Below, one piece after another: positions 17,354 to 26,466 of a stretch of DNA of 45,332 bases. A program made the translations under genes and the position numbers. Every line of letters begins with the position of its first letter. The stretch's first letter is position 1. The notes below the pieces were generated by a model. The model did no database searches. It worked only from the letters and a program-made list of their open reading frames with translations, and had not been told where the DNA came from. Source of the stretch: Albidovulum sp. (lineage in GTDB: Bacteria; Pseudomonadota; Alphaproteobacteria; Rhodobacterales; Rhodobacteraceae). The stretch is from the NCBI GenBank assembly GCA_015491895.1, contig WFVA01000105.1:1-45332 (forward strand). Reading direction: 5' to 3'.

Positions 17354-17773
17354 ATGATGAGCGAAATCAGCGCAAGACGCAGCAGCGAATGGCTCGAGGG
17401 CGCGGGCCTGCGCCCCACGCGCCAGCGCCTCGCATTGGCGGCGCTCCTGATCGGGGACGGCAAGCACCGTCACGTCACGGCCGAAAGCCTCTATGCGGCG
17501 TCGCGCGAAGCGGGCGAGAGCGTCTCGCTGGCCACCGTCTACAACACCCTGCGCGCCTTCTGCGAGGCGGGATTGCTGCGCGAGATCATGCTCGAGGGCA
17601 ACAAGAGCTATTTCGATACCAATACCTCCGATCACCCGCATTTCTACTGGGAAGAGGATCAGCGGCTGACGGACGCCCCCGCAGAAGAGCTTGAAATCCG
17701 CCGCCTGCCGGATGCGCCCGCAGGCGCCGAGATCAGCAAGGTTGACGTGGTGATCCGCCTGCGCCGCGCCTGA
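17354..17773 (+). CDS. irr: Iron response regulator Irr (Fur family)
   Basis: 139 residues. The winged-helix domain shows LRPTRQRLALAALL and VSLATVYNTLRAF; the Irr signature SYFDTNTSDH follows. The usual haem-binding HHH/HxH reads H94-P95-H96. The N-terminal GCPW haem-regulatory motif of Bradyrhizobium Irr is absent, as in other Rhodobacterales. In this group Irr reports haem/iron status and represses iron-using genes when iron is low. GGAAAGGA precedes the start; an ATG one codon on is an alternative. The irr/fabA divergence is a conserved arrangement in alphaproteobacteria. Confidence 0.93.
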   Translation: MMSEISARRSSEWLEGAGLRPTRQRLALAALLIGDGKHRHVTAESLYAASREAGESVSLATVYNTLRAFCEAGLLREIMLEGNKSYFDTNTSDHPHFYWEEDQRLTDAPAEELEIRRLPDAPAGAEISKVDVVIRLRRA

Positions 17774-17881
17774 TCCCGAACGCCCGCCCTCACCGCCTGA
17801 TACAGCTGATACAAGGGCCCCCGGGCTTTTCCCTTCCGGTGAACTGTGCGACTGTGCCACGGAAGACGGAGGAGCGGAGGG

Positions 17882-18562
17882 ATGGCTGTATCGGTTTGCG
17901 TTTTCGATGCTTACGGCACGCTGTTTGATGTCAATGCCGCAGCGCGCGAGGCAGCGCGCGAAGATGCTACGCTGGCAGAATGCTGGCCGCGCCTTGCGGC
18001 AGACTGGCGCGCGAAACAGCTGCAATACACCTGGATCAGGGCGCTCGCGGGCGCGCATGCGGATTTCTGGCAGGTCACCACGGAGGCGCTTGACTGGGCG
18101 ATGGAGGCGAGCGGCCTCGAGGATCGCGATCTGCGCGAGCGCCTGCTGGCGCTTTACCGGGAGCTTGCCGCCTATCCCGAGGTGCCGGCGATGCTGGCGG
18201 CGCTGAAGCAGGCAGGGATGGCCACGGCGATCCTCTCGAACGGCAGCCCCGGGATGCTGGAAGGGGCGGTGAAATCGGCCGGGATCGGCGATTTCCTTGA
18301 CGATGTGCTTTCGGTCGAGGCCGTCGGCATCTTCAAGCCCGCCCCGGCTGTCTATGCGCTGGTCACGCAGGCCTTTTCCTGCACGCCGGAAGCAGTGCTT
18401 TTCGTCTCCTCCAACGGCTGGGACGCGGCGGCCGCGAAGGGCTTCGGCTTTCGGAGCGCCTGGGCCAATCGCGCCGGCGAGCCTGCCGATCGCCTGCCCT
18501 GGAAGCCCGACCGCATCCTCCCGGATCTTCGCGCGGTGCCGGAACTGGCGGCAGAGGCATGA
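17882..18562 (+). CDS. (S)-2-haloacid dehalogenase, type II (HAD superfamily)
   Basis: 226 residues from an ATG preceded by GGAGCGGAGGG. The L-2-haloacid dehalogenase catalytic set is complete: nucleophile D9 and T13 (VFDAYGTLFD), R43, S119 (LSNGS), K152 and Y158 (FKPAPAVY), N178 and D181 (SSNGWDAAAAKGF). It converts L-2-haloalkanoic acids to D-2-hydroxy acids by an aspartyl-ester intermediate. First gene of a three-gene operon; its stop overlaps the next start (ATGA). Confidence 0.92.
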   Translation: MAVSVCVFDAYGTLFDVNAAAREAAREDATLAECWPRLAADWRAKQLQYTWIRALAGAHADFWQVTTEALDWAMEASGLEDRDLRERLLALYRELAAYPEVPAMLAALKQAGMATAILSNGSPGMLEGAVKSAGIGDFLDDVLSVEAVGIFKPAPAVYALVTQAFSCTPEAVLFVSSNGWDAAAAKGFGFRSAWANRAGEPADRLPWKPDRILPDLRAVPELAAEA

Positions 18563-19389
18563 TGCGGTATTTCGAAAGCTCCGACGGGGTGCGGCTTGCC
18601 TGGCGCGACGAGAGAAGCGCGCGCGCGGGCGTGCCGCTATTGTGCCTTTCGGGGCTCACGCGCAACAGCGCCGATTTCGATTTCGTGGCGCCGCATCTGA
18701 AGAATGTGCGCCTGATCCGCATGGATTACCGCGGCCGCGGGGCCTCTCAATGGGCCGATCCGGCGAGTTATACGGTGGCTCGCGAGGCGCAGGACGCGCT
18801 TGAGCTTCTCGATCATCTCGGGATCGAGCGCACCGCGATCCTCGGCACCTCGCGCGGCGGGCTGATCGCGATGACGCTCGCCGCCACGGCGCGCGAGCGG
18901 CTCGCTGGCGTGATCCTCAATGATATCGGCCCCGAGATCGCGCCCGAGGGGATCGCCTTCATCCGCTCCTATATCGGCACACCCCCGCCCTGGAAAACGC
19001 TGGCCGAGGCGGCCACGGCGCGCGCCGCGCTGCCCGGTTTCGAAGGCGTGCCGCCCGCGCGCTGGCAGGCGGAGGCGCGCAATCTCTACGAGGAAACGCC
19101 CGAAGGGCTGAAGCTGCGCTATGATCCGGCGCTCGCCGCAGCCTTCGCCGATGCGGATGCCTCCGCGCTGCCGGATCTGTGGCCGCTGTTCGATGCGCTC
19201 GAGGGGCTGCCGCTCGGGCTGATCCGGGGCGCGAATTCCAACATTCTTTCGCGCGAAACGGCAGCCCAGATGCGCGCCCGCCGCCCCGACATGGCCTTCG
19301 CCGAGGTGCCGGGGCGCGGGCATGTGCCGTTTCTGGACGAACCCGAGGCGCTCGGGGTGATCGAAAAGGTGCTGGAGGATGTGCGATGA
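18559..19389 (+). CDS. Alpha/beta-fold hydrolase
   Basis: 276 residues with the nucleophile elbow GTSRGG (S98), an oxyanion region CLSGLTRNSADF and a C-terminal catalytic H255 (GRGHVPFLDEP). No signal peptide, so cytoplasmic. The family includes esterases, lactonases and C-C hydrolases, and the substrate cannot be read from sequence. It overlaps both neighbours by 4 bases, so it is translationally coupled in the dehalogenase operon. Confidence 0.85.
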   Translation: MMRYFESSDGVRLAWRDERSARAGVPLLCLSGLTRNSADFDFVAPHLKNVRLIRMDYRGRGASQWADPASYTVAREAQDALELLDHLGIERTAILGTSRGGLIAMTLAATARERLAGVILNDIGPEIAPEGIAFIRSYIGTPPPWKTLAEAATARAALPGFEGVPPARWQAEARNLYEETPEGLKLRYDPALAAAFADADASALPDLWPLFDALEGLPLGLIRGANSNILSRETAAQMRARRPDMAFAEVPGRGHVPFLDEPEALGVIEKVLEDVR

Positions 19390-20387
19390 GCCGCGAAGCC
19401 GTTGACCACGCGATGATCCTGGCCGCTGAGGAGCGGCTCGCAGGCAAGGCGCGCCTCACGCCGATCCTTTCCTCGCCCTTCCTCAACGAGATCGCCGGGC
19501 GGCAGGTGCTGGTGAAGCCCGAATGCCTGCAGCACACCGGCAGCTTCAAGTTTCGCGGCGCCTGGTCGGCGATCTCGGCGCTGGCGAAAAAGGCCCTGCG
19601 GCGGGGCGTGATCGCCTTCAGCTCGGGCAACCACGCGCAGGGTGTGGCGCTGGCGGCGCGTGCCCATGACGCGCCGGCGCTGATCGTCATGCCCTCGGAC
19701 GCGCCGGCGGCGAAGATCGCCAATACCCGCGGCCTCGGCGGCGAGGTGGTGATGTATGATCGCGCGACGCAGGATCGCGATGCGATCGGCGAGGCGCTGG
19801 CGCGCGAGCGCGGCCTTACCCTGATCCGCCCCTATGACGAGCCGCTGGTGATCGCCGGGCAGGGCACGGTGGGGCTCGAGATCGCGCAACAGGCGGCCGA
19901 GCAGGGCGTGGCCGAGGCCGAGGTGCTGGTGCCCTGCGGCGGCGGCGGGCTCACCTCCGGCATCGCGCTGGCGCTCGAGGCGGAGGCGCCGGGGATGCTG
20001 GTGCGCCCGGTGGAGCCCGAGGGCTTTGACGACGTGGCGCGCTCGCTCGAAAGCGGGCGGATCGAGGAGAACGCGCAAAGGGCGGGATCGCTCTGCGACG
20101 CGATCATCACGCCCGCGCCGGGCGTGATCACCTTCCCCATCCTCGCGCGCCTCTGCGGCCCCGGCCTCGTGGTGAGCGAAGACGAGGCGCTTGCCGCGAT
20201 GGCGCTCGCCTTCGCCCATCTCAGGATCGTGCTCGAGCCGGGCGGCGCGGTGGCGCTGGCGGCGGCGCTTTTCCACCCCGCAGAGATCGAGGGCGAAAGC
20301 GTGATCGTGGTGGCCTCGGGCGGGAATGTGGATGCGGATGTGTTTCACGATGCGCTCGGGCGCATCCCGTATGATCGGATTCGATAG
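19386..20387 (+). CDS. Threonine/serine dehydratase-like PLP enzyme
   Basis: 333 residues, fold type II PLP family. The cofactor lysine is K55 (TGSFKFRGA), with SSGNHAQGVALAA and a Gly-rich phosphate loop (PCGGGGLTSG). No regulatory ACT domain, so it is a catabolic-type or hydroxyaspartate-type ammonia-lyase rather than biosynthetic IlvA. Starts inside the hydrolase stop codon (ATGA). Threonine, serine or 3-hydroxyaspartate are all possible substrates. Confidence 0.85.
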   Translation: MSREAVDHAMILAAEERLAGKARLTPILSSPFLNEIAGRQVLVKPECLQHTGSFKFRGAWSAISALAKKALRRGVIAFSSGNHAQGVALAARAHDAPALIVMPSDAPAAKIANTRGLGGEVVMYDRATQDRDAIGEALARERGLTLIRPYDEPLVIAGQGTVGLEIAQQAAEQGVAEAEVLVPCGGGGLTSGIALALEAEAPGMLVRPVEPEGFDDVARSLESGRIEENAQRAGSLCDAIITPAPGVITFPILARLCGPGLVVSEDEALAAMALAFAHLRIVLEPGGAVALAAALFHPAEIEGESVIVVASGGNVDADVFHDALGRIPYDRIR

Positions 20388-20411
20388 AATCTCCAACGGA
20401 GGGCATGCAAC

Positions 20412-20434
20412 CGCCCGGGCATGCGCCCCGGGCG
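20412..20434. terminator. GC hairpin after the dehalogenase operon
   Basis: CGCCCGGG (20412-20419) pairs perfectly with CCCGGGCG (20427-20434) around a 7-base loop, 25 bases after the operon's last stop. There is no T tract, so it is only a possible 3' end. Confidence 0.4.
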
Positions 20435-20500
20435 GGGCAAATTCGCCCAGACACCACATGGGCCAAGGTCGGCACCATGCCTCTGCCTGCCGCAAACTGA

Positions 20501-21720
<1,220 letters not shown>

Positions 21721-21721
<1 letters not shown>

Positions 21722-22515
21722 TGCGGATCGCGAAGCTTGCCGATATCCATGTGCATTTCAGCGATGAGGGCCCGCGCGAGGGGCCGGCCTTGGTGTTTTC
21801 CAATTCGCTCGGCACCGATTTCCGCCTGTGGGACGATCTCGTGCCGCTCCTGCCCGCGAATCTGCGCCTGATCCGCTACGATACCCGCGGCCACGGGCTG
21901 ACGGACGCCCCCGAAGGCGCATATTTCATGGGCGATCTGGTGGCGGATGCGGCGCGGCTTCTGGATCATCTGGGCGTGCGGGAATGCGTCTTCGTCGGGC
22001 TTTCGATCGGGGGAATGATCGCGCAGGGGCTGGCGGCCGAGCGGCTCGATCTGGTGCGCGCGGTGGTGCTTTCCAACACCGCCCCCAAGATCGGCACGCC
22101 CGAGATCTGGCGCGAGCGTATCGAGATGGTCAAGAAAGGCGGCATCGAGGCGCTGGCCGATACCATCCTCGCGCGCTGGTTCTCGCGCCGCTTCCATGAG
22201 GCGCGCGCAGAGGAGCTCACCGGCTGGCGCCACATGCTGACGCGCACCCCGCGCGCGGGCTATATCGGTTGCTCGGCGGCGATCGGGGAAACCGACCTTT
22301 ACGAGAGCACCGCGCGCCTGCGCCTGCCCGCGCTCGCCATCGCCGGCAACGAGGATGGCTCCACCCCGCCCGATCTGGTGCGCGAAACGGCCGGGCTGAT
22401 CCCCGGCGCGCGCTTCCACCTCATCCGCGGCGCGGGGCATATCCCTTGCGTCGAAAGCCCGCGCGAATATGCCGATGTGCTGATGCGGTTCCTGGAGGAG
22501 ATCGGCCATGTCTGA
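21721..22515 (+). CDS. pcaD: 3-oxoadipate enol-lactonase
   Basis: 264 residues of the alpha/beta hydrolase fold, with nucleophile S95 (GLSIGGM) and catalytic H240 (GAGHIPCVESP). It opens 3-oxoadipate enol-lactone to 3-oxoadipate. The ATG shares its A with the pobA TGA, and the end overlaps pcaC by 8 bases. The pca context separates it from other hydrolases of the fold. Confidence 0.95.
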
Positions 22516-22888
22516 GCGGTTCGCGAAAGGCATGGAGAAGCGGCGCGCGGTGCTGGGCGATGCGCATGTGGATCGCGCCGAAGCCGCGAAGGGCGCCTTT
22601 GACGCCCCCTTTCAGGATCTGATCACCGAAGGCGCATGGGGCACGGTCTGGGCGGGCGAGGAGATCTCGGATCGCGATCGCTCGCTGATCACGCTCGCCC
22701 TTCTCGCCGCTGGCGGCCATTGGGACGAGCTTGCCATGCACATCCGCGCCACGAAGCGCACCGGCGCCACCCCTGAGGAGGTGCGCGCGGCCTTCCTGCA
22801 TGTGGCGATCTACGCTGGCGTGCCGGCCGCCAACAAGGCGCTGAAGATCGCCCGGCAAACCTATGAGGAAATGGGGGTATCCCTGTGA
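22508..22888 (+). CDS. pcaC: 4-carboxymuconolactone decarboxylase
   Basis: 126 residues of the CMD family, with [19 protein letters not shown] and the helix [31 protein letters not shown]. It removes CO2 from 4-carboxymuconolactone to give 3-oxoadipate enol-lactone. A separate gene here, not fused to pcaD. Its end overlaps the GTG start of pcaH. Confidence 0.95.
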   Translation: MSERFAKGMEKRRAVLGDAHVDRAEAAKGAFDAPFQDLITEGAWGTVWAGEEISDRDRSLITLALLAAGGHWDELAMHIRATKRTGATPEEVRAAFLHVAIYAGVPAANKALKIARQTYEEMGVSL

Positions 22889-23631
22889 CAGAACACAGCC
22901 ACCGCAAGGGCCCGTCCGGCCCCTTCTTCGCCCGCGATTTCGCCCGCCATCCGCCCGCGCGCTGGCCCGATTACAAGACGAGCATCGCCCGCTCCCCGAG
23001 CCAGCCCCTGCTTTCCATCGAGCAGGGGCTCGGCGAGATCACCGGCCCGCTTTTTTCACTCAGAGACATCGGCCCGCAGGACAATGACCTCCTCGCCAAC
23101 TACACCCACGGCGGCAGCCCGATCGGCGAGCGCATCCTGATCCACGGCCGGGTGCTGGATGAAAACGCCCGCCCCGTGCCGGGCGTGCTGGTGGAAATCT
23201 GGCAGGCCAACGCCGCCGGGCGCTATCGCCACCGCAACGATGGCTATCTCGCGCCGCTTGATCCGAATTTCGGCGGCTGCGGGCGCACCGTTACCGATGC
23301 GGAGGGCTATTACTTCTTCCGCACCCTGAAGCCCGGCGCCTACCCCTGGCCCAACGCGACAGACAGCTGGCGCCCGCCGCATATCCACTTCTCGATCTTC
23401 GGCTCGGGCTTTGCCCAGCGCCTGATAACGCAGGCCTATTTCGAGGGCGATCCCCTGATCGCGCGCTGCCCGATCGCGCAGAGCATCCCCGATCCGCAGG
23501 CGCTCGAGATGCTGATCGCCCGGCTCGATATGGAAAATTCCGTGCCCTTCGACATGCTCGCCTGGCGCTTCGATATCGTGCTGCGCGGGCGGCGCTCCAC
23601 CTATTTCGAAAACCGCCCGGAAGGGAACTGA
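22885..23631 (+). CDS. pcaH: Protocatechuate 3,4-dioxygenase beta subunit
   Basis: 248 residues starting at GTG 22885 (GTGA overlap with pcaC). The four ferric-iron ligands are visible with the spacing known from Pseudomonas: Y114 (AGRYRH), Y153 (GAYPWP), H166 and H168 (PPHIHFS). It cleaves protocatechuate between the hydroxyls to 3-carboxy-cis,cis-muconate. Pairs with PcaG, encoded 3 bases downstream. Confidence 0.97.
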   Translation: MTEHSHRKGPSGPFFARDFARHPPARWPDYKTSIARSPSQPLLSIEQGLGEITGPLFSLRDIGPQDNDLLANYTHGGSPIGERILIHGRVLDENARPVPGVLVEIWQANAAGRYRHRNDGYLAPLDPNFGGCGRTVTDAEGYYFFRTLKPGAYPWPNATDSWRPPHIHFSIFGSGFAQRLITQAYFEGDPLIARCPIAQSIPDPQALEMLIARLDMENSVPFDMLAWRFDIVLRGRRSTYFENRPEGN

Positions 23632-23634
23632 GCC

Positions 23635-24252
23635 ATGAACAAACCCCGGATCCTGAAAGAAACCCCCTCGCAGACGGCCGGGCCCTATGTGCATATCGGC
23701 CTCGCGCCCCGCGCCGCGGGGTTCGACATCTACGAACAGGAGCTTGGCACCGATATCGCCGGCCCCGAGGCGAAAGGCGAACGCATCCGCGTCACCGGCT
23801 GCGTTTTTGATGCCACCGGCGCGCCGGTCAGGGACGCCCTGATCGAAGCCTGGCAGGCCAATGCGGAAGGCCACTTCCCCCACCCCGAGGATGGCCGCGC
23901 CACCGAGCCCGGCTTTCGCGGCTGGGGCCGCGTCATCAGCGATTTCGAGAGCGGCGAATGGGCGTTCGATACCATCAGGCCCGGCCCCGTCCCGGGGCCA
24001 CGCGGCCAGCTTCAGGCGCCTCATATCGCGCTCTGGCTGGTGGCGCGCGGCATCAATATCGGCCTCCACACCCGTCTCTATTTCCCCGAGGAGGAGGCGG
24101 CCAATGCCGCCGATCCGGTGCTCTGCGCCATCCCCGATCCGCGCCGGCGCGCCACCCTCATCGCCCGGCGCATCGAGCGCGAAGAGGGCGTGACATACCG
24201 CTTCGACATCCGTATTCAGGGCGCGGACGAAACCGTTTTCCTGGATATCTGA
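23635..24252 (+). CDS. pcaG: Protocatechuate 3,4-dioxygenase alpha subunit
   Basis: 205 residues, with LKETPSQTAGPYVHIGLAP at the N-terminus and the dioxygenase fold motif EAWQANAEGHFPHP. As expected for the alpha chain, it lacks the Tyr/Tyr/His/His iron set of PcaH. It completes the active site of the PcaGH dimer unit. Confidence 0.96.
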   Translation: MNKPRILKETPSQTAGPYVHIGLAPRAAGFDIYEQELGTDIAGPEAKGERIRVTGCVFDATGAPVRDALIEAWQANAEGHFPHPEDGRATEPGFRGWGRVISDFESGEWAFDTIRPGPVPGPRGQLQAPHIALWLVARGINIGLHTRLYFPEEEAANAADPVLCAIPDPRRRATLIARRIEREEGVTYRFDIRIQGADETVFLDI

Positions 24253-24255
24253 ACC

Positions 24256-25086
24256 ATGAGCAAACCCTGCATCATCTGCGTGGCCATCACCGGCTCGGTG
24301 GCGCAGAAGGCGCATAATCCGGCGGTGCCGATCACCGTGGCCGAGCAGGTGGAAAGCACCCATGAAGCCTTCGAGGCCGGTGCTGCCATCGCCCATTGCC
24401 ATGTGCGCGAGGATGACGGCACGCCCACCTCCGATCCCGAGCGCTTCGCCCGCCTCATGGAGGGCATCCGCGCCCATTGCCCCGGCATGATCATCCAGCT
24501 TTCCACCGGCGGGCGCTCCGGCAGCGGCAGGGCGCGCGGCGGGATGCTCTCTCTGCGCCCCGACATGGCCTCGCTCTCGGTGGGCTCCAACAATTTCCCC
24601 ACCAGGGTTTACGAGAACCCGCCCGATCTGGTGGATTGGCTCGCGGCAGAGATGCTGAAATACGGCGTCAAGCCCGAGATCGAGGCCTTCGATCTTTCTC
24701 ACATCTTCCAGGCCTCGAAAATGGCCGCAGAGGGCCGCCTCAAACGCCCGCTTTACGTGCAGTTCGTGATGGGGGTGAAGAACGCCATGCCGGTGGATCG
24801 CGAGGTGTTCGATTTCTACGTGAAAACGCTGAAGCGCCTCGAGCCCGATGCCGAATGGTGCGGCGCGGGCGTTGGGCCGGGGCAGATCCTGCTCAATGAG
24901 TGGTCGATCCGGGCCGGGGGGCACACCCGCACCGGGCTTGAGGACAACATCCGCCTCGATCGCGAAACCCTCGCCCCCTCCAACGCCGCGCTGGTGAAGC
25001 GCGCGGCTGATCTGTGCGAAAAATACGAGCGCACCGTGGCCAGCCCGGCCCAGGCGCGTGAAATCCTCGGCCTCGGGGGCGCATGA
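24256..25086 (+). CDS. Beta-keto acid cleavage enzyme (BKACE, DUF849)
   Basis: 276 residues. Zinc ligands H47 and H49 (IAHCHVRE) and E229 (TGLEDN) match H46/H48/E230 of the characterised 3-keto-5-aminohexanoate cleavage enzyme. The family condenses a beta-keto acid with acetyl-CoA and splits the product to acetoacetate and a new CoA ester. Located between pcaG (3 bases) and pcaB (4-base overlap), so the expected substrate is 3-oxoadipate, giving acetoacetate and succinyl-CoA. Family is firm; the substrate is inferred from the operon. Confidence 0.9.
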   Translation: MSKPCIICVAITGSVAQKAHNPAVPITVAEQVESTHEAFEAGAAIAHCHVREDDGTPTSDPERFARLMEGIRAHCPGMIIQLSTGGRSGSGRARGGMLSLRPDMASLSVGSNNFPTRVYENPPDLVDWLAAEMLKYGVKPEIEAFDLSHIFQASKMAAEGRLKRPLYVQFVMGVKNAMPVDREVFDFYVKTLKRLEPDAEWCGAGVGPGQILLNEWSIRAGGHTRTGLEDNIRLDRETLAPSNAALVKRAADLCEKYERTVASPAQAREILGLGGA

Positions 25087-26417
25087 GCATGGCCGTTTCC
25101 CCGTTTGACAGCGCCCTTTACCGCGATCTCTTCACCGATCCCGATCTGCGCCCGCTTTTCACCGACACCGCCGAGCTGCGCGCCATGCTGCTGGTCGAGG
25201 GCACGCTTGCCAAGGTGCAGGGAAAGCTTGGCATCATCCCGCCTGAAAGCGGCGAATTCATCCACCGCGCCAGCCTCGAGATCCAGCTTGATCCGGCGGC
25301 GCTGGCGGCGGAAACGGGGCGTTCGGGCGTATGCGTGCCGGCGCTGGTTGCCGCCTTTCGCAAGGCGATGGACGCGCCCGAACATGCGCAATACGTCCAT
25401 TGGGGCGCCACCTCGCAGGATATCATCGACACCGCGCTGATCCTGCGGCTGCGCCAGGCGCTGGCGAAGATGGATGCCCGCCTCGTGGCGCTCATTCGCG
25501 CGCTCGGCGGCCTTGCCGGGGAACACGCCCGCCTCGTGATGGCGGCGCGCACCTGGGGGCAATATGCCACGCCCACCACCTTCGGCGCGGTGGTGGCAAG
25601 CTGGGGCCGCCCGCTCCTGCGCCATCGCCTGCGGCTGATCGAACGCCGCCCGCGGCTGTTGCGCCTGAGCCTCTCGGGCGCGGCGGGCACGCTTTCGGTG
25701 CTGGGCGAAAAGGGGCCGGAAGTGGCGCGCGAGATGGCCTCGGCGCTCGGGCTGGAGCCCCCCGAGGGCAGCTGGCACGGCGAGCGCGATTGCATCGGCG
25801 AGCTTGCCGGCTGGTGCGCGGGGCTGGCTGCGAGCCTTGGCAAGATGGGCGAGGATCTCCTGATCCTCACACGCAGCGAAATCGGCGAGGTGGCGCTTTC
25901 CGGGGGCGGCGGCTCATCCACCATGCCACAGAAATCCAATCCTGTCCTGCCCTCGCTTCTGGTCACCCTGGCGCGCTTCACCGCCGCGCAGGAGAGTGCC
26001 GTGCGCGCCGCCGTGCCGCACCGCGAACAGCGCGACGGCGCGGCCTGGATGCTTGAGTGGCTGAGCCTGCCGCCGCTCGTTATGGCCGCCGGGCGCGCGC
26101 TTCAGGCGGCGGAGGATCTGGCGGGCGGGATCTCCCCCTGCGCCGATGCGATGCGCGCCCATCTGGAGGCCGACGGCGGCATGATGCTGGCCGAGGCGCT
26201 ATCCTTCGCGCTGGCCGCGCATATGCCGAGGCCCGAAGCGCAGCCGGCCGTCAAGGCATTGGCAATGCAGGCAAAAGAGGAAGGGCGCCCGCTCCTCGAT
26301 CTGGCGCGGGAACGCTGGCCGGAGATTGATTTCGCCGCCCGCCTCGCGCCCGAAGCCCAGCTTGGCCAGGCCCCGGCCGAGGCGGAAGCCTTCGCCCGGA
26401 TCGCGAAAAGTATTTGA
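25083..26417 (+). CDS. pcaB: 3-carboxy-cis,cis-muconate cycloisomerase
   Basis: 444 residues of the fumarase/aspartase superfamily; signature loop SGGGGSSTMPQKSNP, and VHWGATSQDIIDTA nearer the N-terminus. It lactonises 3-carboxymuconate to 4-carboxymuconolactone. Last gene of the pob/pca unit, overlapping the BKACE gene (ATGA); a second ATG two codons on is possible. An operator-like palindrome begins at its stop codon. Confidence 0.95.
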   Translation: MSMAVSPFDSALYRDLFTDPDLRPLFTDTAELRAMLLVEGTLAKVQGKLGIIPPESGEFIHRASLEIQLDPAALAAETGRSGVCVPALVAAFRKAMDAPEHAQYVHWGATSQDIIDTALILRLRQALAKMDARLVALIRALGGLAGEHARLVMAARTWGQYATPTTFGAVVASWGRPLLRHRLRLIERRPRLLRLSLSGAAGTLSVLGEKGPEVAREMASALGLEPPEGSWHGERDCIGELAGWCAGLAASLGKMGEDLLILTRSEIGEVALSGGGGSSTMPQKSNPVLPSLLVTLARFTAAQESAVRAAVPHREQRDGAAWMLEWLSLPPLVMAAGRALQAAEDLAGGISPCADAMRAHLEADGGMMLAEALSFALAAHMPRPEAQPAVKALAMQAKEEGRPLLDLARERWPEIDFAARLAPEAQLGQAPAEAEAFARIAKSI

Positions 26418-26433
26418 ACTGATCGGTTCAGTT
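26417..26433. promoter_or_regulatory. TetR-type operator-like palindrome
   Basis: AACTGA and TCAGTT flank TCGGT, resembling the GAACCGATCGGTTC-type operators of TetR regulators. It starts on the last base of the pcaB stop and lies 34 bases before the MFS start. TTGAAC (26414-26419) could be a -35 box for the exporter. No TetR gene is in the window. Confidence 0.45.
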
Positions 26434-26466
26434 TGCTACTGGCATGGGCGAACGGGAGAAACGCCC

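Noticed and set aside
17801-17815. Tandem CTGATACA repeat between irr and the dehalogenase operon
   Set aside because: Only two copies of about 8 bases; no partner elsewhere and no clear promoter fit.
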